DNA of 64,000 bases from Thioclava nitratireducens (GTDB lineage: Bacteria; Pseudomonadota; Alphaproteobacteria; Rhodobacterales; Rhodobacteraceae): contig NZ_CP019437.1 in NCBI RefSeq assembly GCF_001940525.2, positions 2,454,501-2,518,500 on the forward strand. The letters run 5' to 3'. The notes below the pieces were generated by a model, which saw nothing but the letters and a program-made list of their open reading frames with translations, was not told the origin of the DNA and ran no database searches. Positions 33,381 through 42,530 of the stretch are shown here, piece after piece. A program made the translations under genes and the position numbers. Position 1 is the stretch's first letter. Each line of letters begins with the position of its first letter.

Positions 33381-35317
33381 GCCGAGAGCCTTTCCTTGTC
33401 GTGTCCCGCCGCGCCCGAGAGGCAGCGCTCGCGCACCGCCTTGCAGAACTGACCCTGATCGAAGACGAAGCGCTCCACGATCTCGCGGCTGCGCGCGATG
33501 GCGGGGTCGAAATACTCGGTCATCAGGTCTTCGATCAGCGGCGTGGTTTCCGCGATTATCACATCGCGGTAGCGCGCCTGTGCCGCGCCCTTGCGATTGA
33601 ACCGCCAATAGCGACGCCACCACGCGCCCTGCATATCCAGCGTGATCATTCGCGCGAGCACCGTCGGCGCGCGATGTTGCGGCTGTTCGGGGAAGCGGCT
33701 CACATCGGCCTCGCGGATCACGCCGAACTCGGCAGCGAGGAAGCTGTCGATCCCGTCGCTGACCATGTCGAGCGCCGCCTCGCCCTTGCGCCGCAGCCGC
33801 GCGCAATTGGACGCGAAGGCGGTCTTCATCGCCATGCGCAGCGAAGTCGGATCATGGGTCCACGCGCCGATCTCGCCATAGGTGTCGATATGCGACTGCA
33901 GCGCCTCGAGCGCCGAGGCCACGAATTGCTCCTGCGCCCGGTCGAGCCGCTCGCGCAGCTCCGCACGCAGGTCCGCGGCATCGCGGTTGAAGGCGGAGAC
34001 GGCCTCTTCCTCGATCTCGGCAAGGCGCATCATCAGTTTGGACTCGCTGAGGATGGTGGAGGGATCAGCCACGCGGGCGACGCTATCCACGGTCTCGGCG
34101 CGCTCGATGATGCGCTCCAGCTCGTCCTGCACATCGCCAAGCACCGCCTGCCCCGGCCCGTCGACGATCCGCTTGACCACCGCCTGCATCAACGCACCGA
34201 TCCCGGACGCTTCCATCGCGCGCTGGCGCAACTCGGTCTCGCTGGTGGGCGTGGGGCCGGTCATCTTCTCCAGCGCCGCGCGGCTGGCGGGCGCCATCTC
34301 GTTCACATCGCCCATCGCGCAATTGGCCCAGTAGCCCGAGCCGAACAGGATCTCGATCTCCTCGCCCAGCCCCATGCGCCCCAGCGTCTTGCGGATCGAG
34401 CCGCGGATCGCGGCCTGCGCCCCGCGCGGGTCTTCCAACTCGTCGATGCGGTTGACGAAGATCACCACCTCGCGCGCATCGATCGCGCAGATGATGCGCA
34501 GCAGCGCGAGATCCATCGTGGTCAGAGCCTGATGGGCGGAGAGCACGACGATACAGGCGCGGCTGTCGCCGATGGCATTGAGCGTTATCTGCTCGCGCAT
34601 CATGAAGGTGTCGTTCACACCCGGCGTGTCGCGCAGACACAAGCCGCGCGGCAGATGCGGCAGATCGAGATAGAGATCGGCGGATTTCGTCAGATCGGCA
34701 TAGGTGCCTTCGCTCGCGCCCTCGGCCAGATCGTCAGGATCGCCGTAGCAGATATATTGATCCAGCACCGCCTTATCGAGCGTCGGGAAGGCGCGGCTGG
34801 TGCCGAGAAGTTCCTCGAACTGCTCGCCAAGCCTCGCCTCGGTCGCGTTGCGCATCGCGGTGACCTGCTTGCGCACGCTCTCGGCCTCGGTCTCGAAGCC
34901 CGCGCGGTTGGCCATCTCGCCCAGACGCCCGCCGGTCGCCACAAGCCGATCCCATTCGTGACGGTCGAAGAAACGAAACAGCGCGCGCGTGTCCATCGGG
35001 CGGTGGCGCGCGTTCAGATGCAGCGCCGTGATCACCGAGGTCCAAGGGTTCACATCCGAGGGCAGCATCCCCGGCTTGCCGATCAATGCGTTAAGAAGTG
35101 TGCTCTTTCCCGCTTTGACCTGGCCGATGACGCTGACGGTCGGCTCGAACGCGTCGATCATCTCGAGCACGCTGTCGAGCTGGTCCTCGACGAAGCCGAG
35201 ATCGGCGTCCGAGACATCCTTTACCGCCTGTTCGAGCTGGTCGAGCGTCTCCCAGTAAGAATTGAGCGCCTCGAAACCGCGGCGATGCCAATCAAAGATG
35301 GAATTCGCTTCATACAC
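33377..35317 (-). CDS. Dynamin-like GTPase (dynamin operon gene 1)
   Basis: A 646-residue dynamin-family protein: G1 GQVKAGKST (65-73), G2 region SDVNPWTSVIT, G3 DTPG (230-233) and G4 NRID (289-292), then a helical stalk region (about 380-560). AWWRRYWRF at 565-573 is a strongly aromatic and basic patch, a plausible membrane-binding element. I chose the GTG at 35317, preceded by AAGGAG at 8-base spacing; the upstream ATG at 35398 would add 27 residues without family character. It is first in the operon. It is a paralogue of gene 3, the P-loop and SDVNPWTSV segments being nearly identical. Confidence 0.87.
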   Translation of the reverse strand: MYEANSIFDWHRRGFEALNSYWETLDQLEQAVKDVSDADLGFVEDQLDSVLEMIDAFEPTVSVIGQVKAGKSTLLNALIGKPGMLPSDVNPWTSVITALHLNARHRPMDTRALFRFFDRHEWDRLVATGGRLGEMANRAGFETEAESVRKQVTAMRNATEARLGEQFEELLGTSRAFPTLDKAVLDQYICYGDPDDLAEGASEGTYADLTKSADLYLDLPHLPRGLCLRDTPGVNDTFMMREQITLNAIGDSRACIVVLSAHQALTTMDLALLRIICAIDAREVVIFVNRIDELEDPRGAQAAIRGSIRKTLGRMGLGEEIEILFGSGYWANCAMGDVNEMAPASRAALEKMTGPTPTSETELRQRAMEASGIGALMQAVVKRIVDGPGQAVLGDVQDELERIIERAETVDSVARVADPSTILSESKLMMRLAEIEEEAVSAFNRDAADLRAELRERLDRAQEQFVASALEALQSHIDTYGEIGAWTHDPTSLRMAMKTAFASNCARLRRKGEAALDMVSDGIDSFLAAEFGVIREADVSRFPEQPQHRAPTVLARMITLDMQGAWWRRYWRFNRKGAAQARYRDVIIAETTPLIEDLMTEYFDPAIARSREIVERFVFDQGQFCKAVRERCLSGAAGHDKERLSA

Positions 35318-35497
35318 GAGGGGCACTCCTTTCCGCAGGGGCGATGCGGTCTTGGGCGGAAACGGTTCGGCACACCCCATGCCGCCCGAGACCGCCAACG
35401 TTACAGGGACGGCGCGCGCCCCCTTCTTGGCGACGCACCGGCTGGGTCGGTTCGTGCTTAAGTTCTGTTGTGCACTCTTGTCCGAAATGCGGCAGAG

Positions 35498-35519
35498 ATT
35501 ATGGCAGAGCGACCATAAT
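35498..35519. promoter_or_regulatory. Dyad ATTATGG-N8-CCATAAT
   Basis: Perfect 7-bp arms with an 8-base spacer, about 180 bases before the dynamin operon start. It has the same 7-8-7 geometry as the candidate ArsR operator but a different sequence. It could be a regulator site for the dynamin operon; there is no other support. Confidence 0.35.
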
Positions 35520-35608
35520 TGCCGTTCGGGGCAGCGCGCAGCGCATTTCCCCGATCACGATTTTTCGCCTGTTTTCTTTGCTTTGCTGGGTCGATGCGAA
35601 ATGTGTGA

Positions 35609-35645
35609 CGCAGGGGAAGTCTCGTTTCGGCCCTATTTCCCTGCG
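35609..35645. repeat. Inverted repeat CGCAGGG...CCCTGCG
   Basis: Seven-bp perfect arms, extended by a partial GAA/TTTC match, around 23 bases. It could form a hairpin in a leader transcript of either operon or be a factor-binding site. There is no T-run, so it is not a typical terminator. Confidence 0.35.
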
Positions 35646-35765
35646 TATTCACGAATTTGTGAGCGTTTCCGGTTATCGCGAGTTACCGCAGGTTTTCCGT
35701 GGATTGTTTACACGTAATCCGTCTATCGCGCACCGTCATCAAAGCTTCACTTGATCCGACTCTCT

Positions 35766-35787
35766 TATTTCGTAAAACCTCGAAATA
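35766..35787 (+). promoter_or_regulatory. Candidate ArsR operator
   Basis: Perfect dyad TATTTCG-N8-CGAAATA immediately before and touching the chosen start codon of the ArsR-ArsC fusion. ArsR repressors bind such short AT-rich palindromes over their own promoters and release on As(III). The overlap with the start codon suggests a very short or leaderless transcript. Confidence 0.5.
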
Positions 35788-36626
35788 TGGATGAGATGAC
35801 ACCCCAACGGCTCACCGTGCTGGGCCACGCGCAACGCCTAGCGATCTTCCGGCTGCTGATGCGCCGGTATCCCGACCGGCTGCCCGCAGGCGAAATCGGC
35901 GCGGCGCTGGGGCTGAAACCCTCCACGCTCTCGGCCTATCTCGCAGCCCTCGCCGAAGTCGGGCTGATCGGTCAGACGCGGGCCGGCACTTCGTTGCGCT
36001 ACGGAATCGAGATGGAGACCGTGCGCAACCTCTTCGACGCGCTTCTGATCGACTGCTGTCAGGGACGCCCCGATATCTGCTCTCCCCTCACGCAACCCGA
36101 TCCCAGCGGAGACAGCCGCATGACGCAATCTGCAACGGGCCGAAAATTCAACGTGCTTTTCATCTGCACCGGCAATTCGGCGCGCTCCATCCTTGCCGAG
36201 ACGATCCTGCGAGACCGGGCGGGCGACCGGTTCAAAGCCTATTCGGCGGGCACGAAACCCTATTCAGAGCTGAACCCTTTCGCGGTGCAGGTGCTGCGCG
36301 ACAAGGGCCATGACGTGGAGCCGCTGCGCGCGAAGAACATCTCCGAGTTTCACGGAGAGGACGCGCCGGTACTCGATTTCGTCTTCACTGTCTGCGATCT
36401 CGCCGCCAACGAGGAATGCCCGCCCTGGCCCGGCCAGCCGATCAGCGGCCATTGGGGGATGCCCGACCCGGTAAAGGCGACCGGCACCGAGGCCGAAAAG
36501 GCGCTGGCGTTCCAGCAGGCCTATGGCGCGCTTCACCGCCGGATCGAGGCCTTCGCCGCCCTGCCGCTTACCACGCTCGACCGCATCGCGCTGCAATCCG
36601 CCGTCGATGACATTGGCCGTAACTGA
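35787..36626 (+). CDS. ArsR repressor fused to ArsC-type arsenate reductase
   Basis: A 279-residue fusion. Residues 1-100 are an ArsR/SmtB winged helix ([13 protein letters not shown] recognition helix) with cysteines 90, 91 and 98 in [11 protein letters not shown], a likely As(III) site. Residues from about 112 are a low-molecular-weight phosphatase-type arsenate reductase with the catalytic loop CTGNSARS (Cys127). The ATG at 35787 is preceded by the palindromic operator rather than a Shine-Dalgarno; a TTG at 35751 or an ATG at 35796 are alternatives. An internal ATG at 36120 has a good ribosome site. First gene of an arsenic operon with GAPDH and ArsJ. Confidence 0.88.
   Translation: MDEMTPQRLTVLGHAQRLAIFRLLMRRYPDRLPAGEIGAALGLKPSTLSAYLAALAEVGLIGQTRAGTSLRYGIEMETVRNLFDALLIDCCQGRPDICSPLTQPDPSGDSRMTQSATGRKFNVLFICTGNSARSILAETILRDRAGDRFKAYSAGTKPYSELNPFAVQVLRDKGHDVEPLRAKNISEFHGEDAPVLDFVFTVCDLAANEECPPWPGQPISGHWGMPDPVKATGTEAEKALAFQQAYGALHRRIEAFAALPLTTLDRIALQSAVDDIGRN
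36108..36122 (+). promoter_or_regulatory. Internal ribosome binding site inside the ArsR-ArsC fusion
   Basis: GGAG at 36108-36111 lies 8 bases before an in-frame ATG at 36120, exactly at the junction between the ArsR and ArsC halves. Translation from here would give a free 168-residue ArsC (36120-36626). This is the spacing of a normal start site and may be left from two formerly separate genes. Confidence 0.5.
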
Positions 36627-36636
36627 AGGACTGACC

Positions 36637-37635
36637 ATGACCACCTACGCCCTCAATGGCCTCGGCCGCATCGGAAAACTCGCCTTGAAGCCGCTTCTGG
36701 AGTGCGGTGCGAAGATCGCATGGATCAACGACGCGGTGGGCGATGCGGCGATGCAAGCGCATCTGCTGGAATTCGACTCCGTTCATGGCCGCTGGGACGC
36801 GGAGTTTTCGAGCGACGCGAACAGCGTTACCATCGACGGCACCCGCCTGCCCTTCATCGGCACGCGCAACATCGAAGACCTGCCGCTGGACGGGGTCGAC
36901 GTGGTGATCGACTGCACCGGCGTCTTCAAATCCGAGGCCGCGCTCGCCCCCTATTTCGCCGCCGGCGTGAAGAAGGTCGTCGTCTCGGCCCCGGTGAAGG
37001 ACGGCCCGACGGCGAATATCGTCTATGGCGTGAACAATGACGCCTACGATCCGGCTGCGCATAGCATCGTGACGGCGGCCAGCTGCACCACCAATTGCCT
37101 CGCCCCAGTGGTGAAGGTGATCCACGAGAACCTGAGGATCAAGCACGGGTCGATCACCACGATCCATGACGTGACCAACACCCAGACCATCGTTGATCGC
37201 CCCGCGAAGGACCTGCGTCGCGCGCGTTCGGCGCTCAATTCGCTGATCCCGACCACGACCGGCTCGGCCACCGCGATCACGCTGATCTACCCCGAGCTGA
37301 AGGGCCGCCTGAACGGCCATGCGGTGCGCGTGCCGCTTCTGAACGCCTCGCTCACCGATTGCGTCTTCGAGGTCGAGCGCGAAACGACTGCCGAAGAGGT
37401 CAACGCGCTGTTCAAAGCCGCCGCTGAGGGCGATCTGCACGGCATCCTCGGCTACGAGACGCGCCCGCTGGTGTCGTCTGATTACACCAACGACATCCGC
37501 TCCTCGATCATCGACGCGCCCTCGACGATGGTCGTGAACGGCACGCAGGTGAAGGTCTATGCGTGGTATGACAACGAGATGGGCTATGCCTACCGGCTCG
37601 CCGATGTCGCACTGATGGTGGGAGCCTCGCTGTGA
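36637..37635 (+). CDS. ArsJ-associated glyceraldehyde-3-phosphate dehydrogenase
   Basis: A 332-residue GAPDH with Rossmann motif NGLGRIGK (5-12) and catalytic cysteine in AASCTTNC (about 148-155). Placement directly before arsJ shows it is the arsenic-linked paralogue, which uses arsenate in place of phosphate to form 1-arseno-3-phosphoglycerate, the ArsJ substrate. It lies 10 bases after the fusion gene with AAGGACTGACC before the ATG, and it overlaps arsJ by GTGA. It is separate from the glycolytic pgk/fba genes near 59-61 kb. Confidence 0.93.
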   Translation: MTTYALNGLGRIGKLALKPLLECGAKIAWINDAVGDAAMQAHLLEFDSVHGRWDAEFSSDANSVTIDGTRLPFIGTRNIEDLPLDGVDVVIDCTGVFKSEAALAPYFAAGVKKVVVSAPVKDGPTANIVYGVNNDAYDPAAHSIVTAASCTTNCLAPVVKVIHENLRIKHGSITTIHDVTNTQTIVDRPAKDLRRARSALNSLIPTTTGSATAITLIYPELKGRLNGHAVRVPLLNASLTDCVFEVERETTAEEVNALFKAAAEGDLHGILGYETRPLVSSDYTNDIRSSIIDAPSTMVVNGTQVKVYAWYDNEMGYAYRLADVALMVGASL

Positions 37636-38900
37636 CCGACCACCCCGCCAGCCGCCCCGAAGGCTTCTCCGCCTATATCGCGGTGACGGCGGCCTATTGG
37701 GCCTTCATGCTCACCGATGGCGCGCTCCGGATGCTGGTGCTGCTGCATTTTCACACGCTCGGCTTCTCGCCGGTGCAACTGGCTTACCTGTTCATCCTGT
37801 ATGAAGTCGCGGGGATGGTCACGAACGTCTCGGCGGGCTGGATCGCGGCGCGGTTCGGGCTGGTTTCGACGCTCTATGCGGGGCTGTCGCTGCAGGTCGT
37901 GGCGCTGATCGCACTGGCGCAACTGAACCCGGGTTGGGCGATTGGCGCCTCCGTCACGTATGTGATGATCGTGCAGGGCCTCAGCGGGGTCGCGAAGGAC
38001 CTTGCCAAGATGTCCTCGAAATCGGCGGTGAAGCTGCTGGCGCCCACCGACAATGGCGGGCTCTTCAAATGGGTCGCGGTGCTGACCGGGTCGAAGAACG
38101 CGGTGAAGGGCGTGGGCTTCCTGCTGGGCGCGGCGCTGCTGGCGGCGCTCGGCTTCGATTACGCGGTGGTCGCGATGGCGGTGGTGCTGGCGCTGATCCT
38201 CGCCGCAATCGTCGTGGCGATGCCGCCGGGCCTGCCGCGCGGGCGCAAGGGCGCGAAATTCTCCGAGGTTTTCTCGAAATCGGCCAATGTGAACTGGCTC
38301 TCCGCGGCGCGGGTTTTCCTGTTCGGCGCGCGCGACGTCTGGTTCGTCGTCGGCATCCCGATCTATTTCTATGCGGTCCTGTCGGACGGAACGCATGCGG
38401 GCGACCGCGCGGCCTTCTTCCTCGTCGGCACCTTCATGGCGCTCTGGATCATCCTCTACGGCGCGGTGCAGGCCGCCGCCCCGCGCATCCTGAAGGCCAA
38501 GTCCCGCCCCGAAAGCGCACTGATCGGGGCCGCGCGGCACTGGGCGCTGGCGCTGCTTGCCGTGCCTGCGCTCCTCAGCGCCGCCGTGCTGATCGACCCG
38601 ACCCCGTCGCTGTGGCTCAGCACCGTGCTGGTCGTGGGTCTGCTCGTCTTCGGCGCGATCTTCGCGGTGAATTCCTCGCTCCACTCGTATCTCATCCTCG
38701 CCTTCACACAGGCCGAGCGGGTGACGATGGATGTGGGCTTCTACTACATGGCCAATGCGGGCGGGCGGCTGATCGGCACGCTGCTGTCGGGGCTGAGCTA
38801 CCAGATGGGCGGGCTGGGTGCCGTGATGATCACCGCGACGGGGATGGTGGCCTTCAGCGCGCTGGCGGCGGGGCGGCTCTCAGCGCAAAGCCCCGCATAA
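37632..38900 (+). CDS. arsJ: Organoarsenical efflux MFS transporter ArsJ
   Basis: A 422-residue major facilitator protein with about 11-12 hydrophobic segments. The opening [20 protein letters not shown] and the internal [21 protein letters not shown] are characteristic of ArsJ, which exports 1-arseno-3-phosphoglycerate; this breaks down outside, releasing arsenate. Translation starts at a GTG at 37632 within a GTGA overlap with the GAPDH gene. Together with ArsC this operon gives two detoxification routes. A terminator hairpin follows. Confidence 0.93.
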   Translation: MTDHPASRPEGFSAYIAVTAAYWAFMLTDGALRMLVLLHFHTLGFSPVQLAYLFILYEVAGMVTNVSAGWIAARFGLVSTLYAGLSLQVVALIALAQLNPGWAIGASVTYVMIVQGLSGVAKDLAKMSSKSAVKLLAPTDNGGLFKWVAVLTGSKNAVKGVGFLLGAALLAALGFDYAVVAMAVVLALILAAIVVAMPPGLPRGRKGAKFSEVFSKSANVNWLSAARVFLFGARDVWFVVGIPIYFYAVLSDGTHAGDRAAFFLVGTFMALWIILYGAVQAAAPRILKAKSRPESALIGAARHWALALLAVPALLSAAVLIDPTPSLWLSTVLVVGLLVFGAIFAVNSSLHSYLILAFTQAERVTMDVGFYYMANAGGRLIGTLLSGLSYQMGGLGAVMITATGMVAFSALAAGRLSAQSPA

Positions 38901-38908
38901 GCCCGTGA

Positions 38909-38945
38909 GCGGAGATGGACATTCCCGGCTCTCCGCGCTTTTCTG
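38909..38945 (+). terminator. Probable terminator after arsJ
   Basis: GCGGAGA (38909-38915) pairs with TCTCCGC (38930-38936) around a 14-base loop and is followed by GCTTTTCT, starting 9 bases after the arsJ stop. The T-run is short. Confidence 0.6.
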
Positions 38946-38997
38946 AGCGGCGGAGGAAAGCGGCCCCCGCGCCGCTTGCAAAATGGGAGGAGAGCCG

Positions 38998-40674
38998 GTG
39001 CTGTCACGCGGCAAGGATTACGCGGCCACGCGGGCTGCGTTTCGATGGGACATACCCGAACGCTACAATATCGGCGTCGACACGTGCGACAAATGGGCCG
39101 CGCGCGAGCCTGACCGCGTCGCGCTGATCGAGGTCGAGGAAGACGGCTACGGCGCAGTCCGCGAGACCACCTTTGGCGCGTTGCGCGAGGCGTCGAACCG
39201 CTTCGCCAATGTGCTGGCGGCGATGGGCGTAGGCGGCGACGGGCGCGAGACCGGCGACCGGGTGGCGATCCTGCTGCCGCAACGCCGCGAGACCGCCATC
39301 GCCCATATCGCGGCCTTCAAGGCGGGCTGCGTCTCGCTGCCGCTGTTCACCTTGTTCGGCCCCGAGGCGCTGCTGCACCGGCTGCGCGACAGCGGCGCGC
39401 GGGTGCTGGTGACCGACCCGGCGAGTTACGAGGTGATCGCCGCAATCCGCTCCGAGCTGCCCGATCTGGAGACGGTTTTCGTCACCGATGGCGGCGGGAC
39501 GCAACCGGAAGGCGCCGCGGATTTCGACGCCGCTCTCACCGAGGCTTCGCCCAAGTTCACCCCCGTCGATACCAGCGCCGAAACCCCCGGCGTGCTGATC
39601 TACACCTCGGGCACGACGGGCAATCCGAAAGGCGCGCTCCATGCCCATCGGGTGCTGCTGGGCCACCTGCCCGGCGTCGAGATGAGCCACGATTTCCTGC
39701 CGCAGGCGGGCGACCGCATCTGGACGCCCGCCGATTGGGCGTGGATCGGCGGGCTCTTGGACGTGCTGCTCCCGGCGCTGCATCACGGTGTGCCGGTCGT
39801 GGCTTGCCGCTTCCGCAAGTTCTCGGCGCAGGCGGCGGCCGATCTGATCCGGCGTCTGGGCGTGCGCAACGCTTTCCTGCCGCCCACCGCGCTGAAGATG
39901 ATGAAAGCCGACCCGGAGAGCCTGTCTTGGAGCCTCAATATGCGCTCAGTCGCCTCGGGGGGCGAGCCGCTGGGCGCGCAGCTCCTCGACTGGGGGCGCA
40001 AGGCGCTTGGCGTCACGATCAACGAATTCTACGGCCAGACGGAGTGCAACATGGTGGTCTCGTCCGCCGCGAGCCTTGATGCGCCCGAACCGGGTGCTAT
40101 GGGCTGGCCGGTGCCGGGCCACGAGGTCGCGATCGTCGACAGCCAGACGGGTCAGATCCTGCCCGATGGCGAGGAAGGCGCGATCGCGGTGCGCGCGCCC
40201 GACCCGGTGATGTTTCTCGGCTATTTCAATCAGCCCGAGGCGACAGAGGCGAAATTCGTGACCGGCCTCGACGGGCGCTGGCTGCTGACCGGCGACCGGG
40301 GCGTCAGCGGCGCAGACGGCAGGCTGCGCTTCATCGGGCGCGACGACGACATCATCTCGACCGGCGGCTACCGTGTCGGCCCCGCCGAAATCGAGGATTG
40401 CCTGATCTCCCATCCGGCGGTGCAGATGGCGGGCGTCGTAGGGCAGCCCGATCCGCTGCGCGGCGAGATCGTCGCGGCCTTCGTCACGCTCTGCCCCGGC
40501 CATGCCGATACCGAGGCGCTGCGCGACGACCTTGCCGCCCATGTCCGCGCACGGCTCGCGAAATACGAATACCCCCGCGCGATCTACGTGATCGACGACA
40601 TGCCCGTGACCACCACCGGCAAGATCATCCGCAACGCGCTACGCGCCCGCCTACCCAAGGAGCCCGCCCAATGA
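38998..40674 (+). CDS. AMP-dependent acyl-CoA synthetase
   Basis: A 558-residue adenylate-forming ligase activating an organic or fatty acid to its CoA thioester. Motifs: P-loop YTSGTTGNPKG, INEFYGQTE, the LTGDRG hinge region and the C-terminal catalytic lysine in TTTGKIIRN. The opening SRGKDYAATRAAFRWDIPER fits medium-chain or benzoate-CoA-ligase-like members, but the substrate is not determined. I chose the GTG at 38998 because AGGAG (38988-38992) is 5 bases upstream; an ATG at 38983 lies within that ribosome site and would be poorly served. Overlaps the enoyl-CoA hydratase gene by ATGA. Confidence 0.88.
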   Translation: MLSRGKDYAATRAAFRWDIPERYNIGVDTCDKWAAREPDRVALIEVEEDGYGAVRETTFGALREASNRFANVLAAMGVGGDGRETGDRVAILLPQRRETAIAHIAAFKAGCVSLPLFTLFGPEALLHRLRDSGARVLVTDPASYEVIAAIRSELPDLETVFVTDGGGTQPEGAADFDAALTEASPKFTPVDTSAETPGVLIYTSGTTGNPKGALHAHRVLLGHLPGVEMSHDFLPQAGDRIWTPADWAWIGGLLDVLLPALHHGVPVVACRFRKFSAQAAADLIRRLGVRNAFLPPTALKMMKADPESLSWSLNMRSVASGGEPLGAQLLDWGRKALGVTINEFYGQTECNMVVSSAASLDAPEPGAMGWPVPGHEVAIVDSQTGQILPDGEEGAIAVRAPDPVMFLGYFNQPEATEAKFVTGLDGRWLLTGDRGVSGADGRLRFIGRDDDIISTGGYRVGPAEIEDCLISHPAVQMAGVVGQPDPLRGEIVAAFVTLCPGHADTEALRDDLAAHVRARLAKYEYPRAIYVIDDMPVTTTGKIIRNALRARLPKEPAQ

Positions 40675-41438
40675 GCCCCGTCCTATTCGAGACCCGCGGC
40701 AACATCGCGATCATCACCCTCAACCGCCCCGAACGGCGCAACGCGATCAATGCCGAAGCTGGCCACGCTTTGGCCGAGGCGGTAGCCCGTCTGGAAGCGG
40801 ATGACGCGCTGCAGATCGGTATCCTTCGCGGCGAAGGCGCGGTGTTCTGCGCGGGCATGGACCTCGCCGCATTCACCGAAGGTAAGGTCGAGGAGTTACT
40901 ATTTGCTGAAGGCGGTTTCGGCGGCCTGACCCAATCCCACCGCAGCAAGCCGATCATCGCCACCTGTCACGGCGCGGCGCTCGCAGGCGGGTTCGAACTC
41001 GCCTTGGGCTGCGATATGATCGTGGCGGAAGAGGGCTGCCGCTTCGGCCTGCCAGAAGTGCTGCGCGGTCTGGTTGCGGGCGCGGGCGGCGCGTTGCGGC
41101 TGGCGAGCCTCATCCCCCCGGCCCGGGCGCGCGAATTACTGCTGACGGGGCGGCTTTTCGACACGGCGGAGGCGTGGGAGCTGGGCCTGATCGCCCGCCG
41201 CGCCGAGGCCGGGCAGGCATTTGACGCGGCGCTGGCGCTGGCCGAGGAGGTCGCGAAGAACGCGCCTTTGGCCCTGCGCGAAACCCTGCGGCTGTCGCGC
41301 GAGATCGAGCGCCGCGCGGTCGACCCCCTCTGGGAGGAGAACGCGCGGACCTTGAAGGCCGTGATGGAGAGCGAGGACGCCGCCGAAGGCGCGCGAGCCT
41401 TCCTCGAGAAACGCGCGCCGGAGTGGTCCGGGAGATAA
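40671..41438 (+). CDS. Enoyl-CoA hydratase/isomerase family protein
   Basis: A 255-residue crotonase-fold protein. NRPERRNAI at about 18-26 and FCAGMDLAAF (about 59-68) form the oxyanion region; CHGAALAGGFELALGCD is the second family motif. The first catalytic glutamate position cannot be fixed with certainty, and RFGLPEV holds the usual second acidic site. It is coupled to the acyl-CoA synthetase by ATGA overlap, so the pair probably begins degradation of one acid. The substrate is unknown. Confidence 0.88.
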   Translation: MSPVLFETRGNIAIITLNRPERRNAINAEAGHALAEAVARLEADDALQIGILRGEGAVFCAGMDLAAFTEGKVEELLFAEGGFGGLTQSHRSKPIIATCHGAALAGGFELALGCDMIVAEEGCRFGLPEVLRGLVAGAGGALRLASLIPPARARELLLTGRLFDTAEAWELGLIARRAEAGQAFDAALALAEEVAKNAPLALRETLRLSREIERRAVDPLWEENARTLKAVMESEDAAEGARAFLEKRAPEWSGR

Positions 41439-41480
41439 GGGCCGCACCCGAGCCTTGGGGTGAGCCGCGTCTCGGAAGGG

Positions 41481-41509
41481 TTCCAGTGGAAGGCTTCAGC
41501 GGCGAACGC
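41481..41509 (+). repeat. Dispersed intergenic repeat, copy 1
   Basis: TTCCAGTGGAAGG, then 7 bases, then GGCGAACGC. The same 13-7-9 arrangement occurs in reverse orientation at 57247-57277. Both copies lie in GC-rich gaps just after genes. Confidence 0.6.
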
Positions 41510-41619
41510 GCCGCGCGGCGCGGCGCACGGGGCGCCCTCCCGGGGGGAGGATCGGGCACGGCCCGGGGCTGGTCGCCCCGCGCCAAAATCAGACCTGAGA
41601 GCGTTTCGCAAAATGAAAA

Positions 41620-41650
41620 GGCCCGAGGCGCATCGCCCCGGGCCCCTTTT
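41620..41650. terminator. Bidirectional terminator between convergent operons
   Basis: GGCCCGAGGCG (41620-41630) pairs with CGCCCCGGGCC (41634-41644) around a 3-base loop, with one mismatch. TTTTCTT follows on the plus strand and CTTTTCATTTT on the minus strand. It separates the enoyl-CoA hydratase gene from the convergent dpp operon. Confidence 0.8.
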
Positions 41651-41684
41651 CTTAACTCCGAACGGCCCCTGAGGCGCCCGGCCC

Positions 41685-42530
41685 TTATGTCTCCGCCGCG
41701 GCCAAGAACGCCTTTCGGCGTTCGACCCGCTCGCGGATCTTTTCGACATCGGCGATCGGCGTCGCGGCCAGCAGCGTCTTGGTATATTCGTGCTGCGGAT
41801 TGGCGAAGATCTGATCGCGCGAGGCGTATTCCACCACCTCGCCCGCATTCATCACCATCACCTCATCCGCGAAATAGCGCACGACAGAGAGATCGTGGCT
41901 CACGAAAATATAGGACAGATCGAACTCGTCCTGCAGGTCTTTGAGCAGGTTCAGCACCTGCGCCTGCACCGACAGATCGAGCGCCGAGACCGGTTCGTCC
42001 AGCACGAGGATCTGCGGGTTCAGCATCAGCGCGCGCGCAATCGCGATCCGCTGGCGCTGGCCGCCCGAGAACATATGCGGGTAGCGGTTGTAGTGCTGCC
42101 GCTCGAGCCCGACCTTCTCCAGCATCTCCTCGGCGCGTTTGCGGCGCTCCTTGGCGGGGATGTCGGTATTGATGATCAGCGGCTCGGTCAGCACCTCGCC
42201 CACCTTCTGGCGCGGGTTGAGCGACGAATAGGGGTTCTGGAAGACGATCTGAACCTTGGCGCGCAGTTCGGACGTCACCTTGGTTTCCTTGATGTCGATC
42301 TTCTCGCCCTGGATATACAGATCGCCCGAATTGGCCGGGTCGATCAGCGTCAGGATACGCGCCAGCGTGGACTTGCCGCAGCCGGATTCGCCGACGATGG
42401 CCAGCGTCTTGCCCTGCTCGAGCGAGAACGAGATGCCGTGCAGCGCCCGGATCGTCTTCGCCCCGCGCAGGAACCCGCCCGAGACGATGTAGTCGCGCGT
42501 GATGTCGCGCCCTTCGAGGATCACACTCAT
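41685..42530 (-). CDS. dppF: Dipeptide ABC transporter ATP-binding protein
   Basis: A 281-residue ATPase of the Opp/Dpp type: Walker A GESGCGKST (about 48-56), Q-loop VFQNPYSSLNPRQ, signature FSGGQRQRIAIARAL, Walker B ILVLDEPVSALD. The C-terminal AATPI segment is typical of the DppF/OppF partner. It is the last gene of the dpp operon and overlaps dppD by ATGA. Confidence 0.92.
   Translation of the reverse strand: MSVILEGRDITRDYIVSGGFLRGAKTIRALHGISFSLEQGKTLAIVGESGCGKSTLARILTLIDPANSGDLYIQGEKIDIKETKVTSELRAKVQIVFQNPYSSLNPRQKVGEVLTEPLIINTDIPAKERRKRAEEMLEKVGLERQHYNRYPHMFSGGQRQRIAIARALMLNPQILVLDEPVSALDLSVQAQVLNLLKDLQDEFDLSYIFVSHDLSVVRYFADEVMVMNAGEVVEYASRDQIFANPQHEYTKTLLAATPIADVEKIRERVERRKAFLAAAET

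Larger units (their letters stand above)
35318..35786. other. AT-richer intergenic region between dynamin and ars operons
   Basis: About 470 bases between divergent operons, with lower GC than its surroundings from about 35460 to 35790. It must hold both promoters. Three dyads are visible and listed separately (35498-35519, 35609-35645, 35766-35787). I see no credible gene. Confidence 0.5.
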
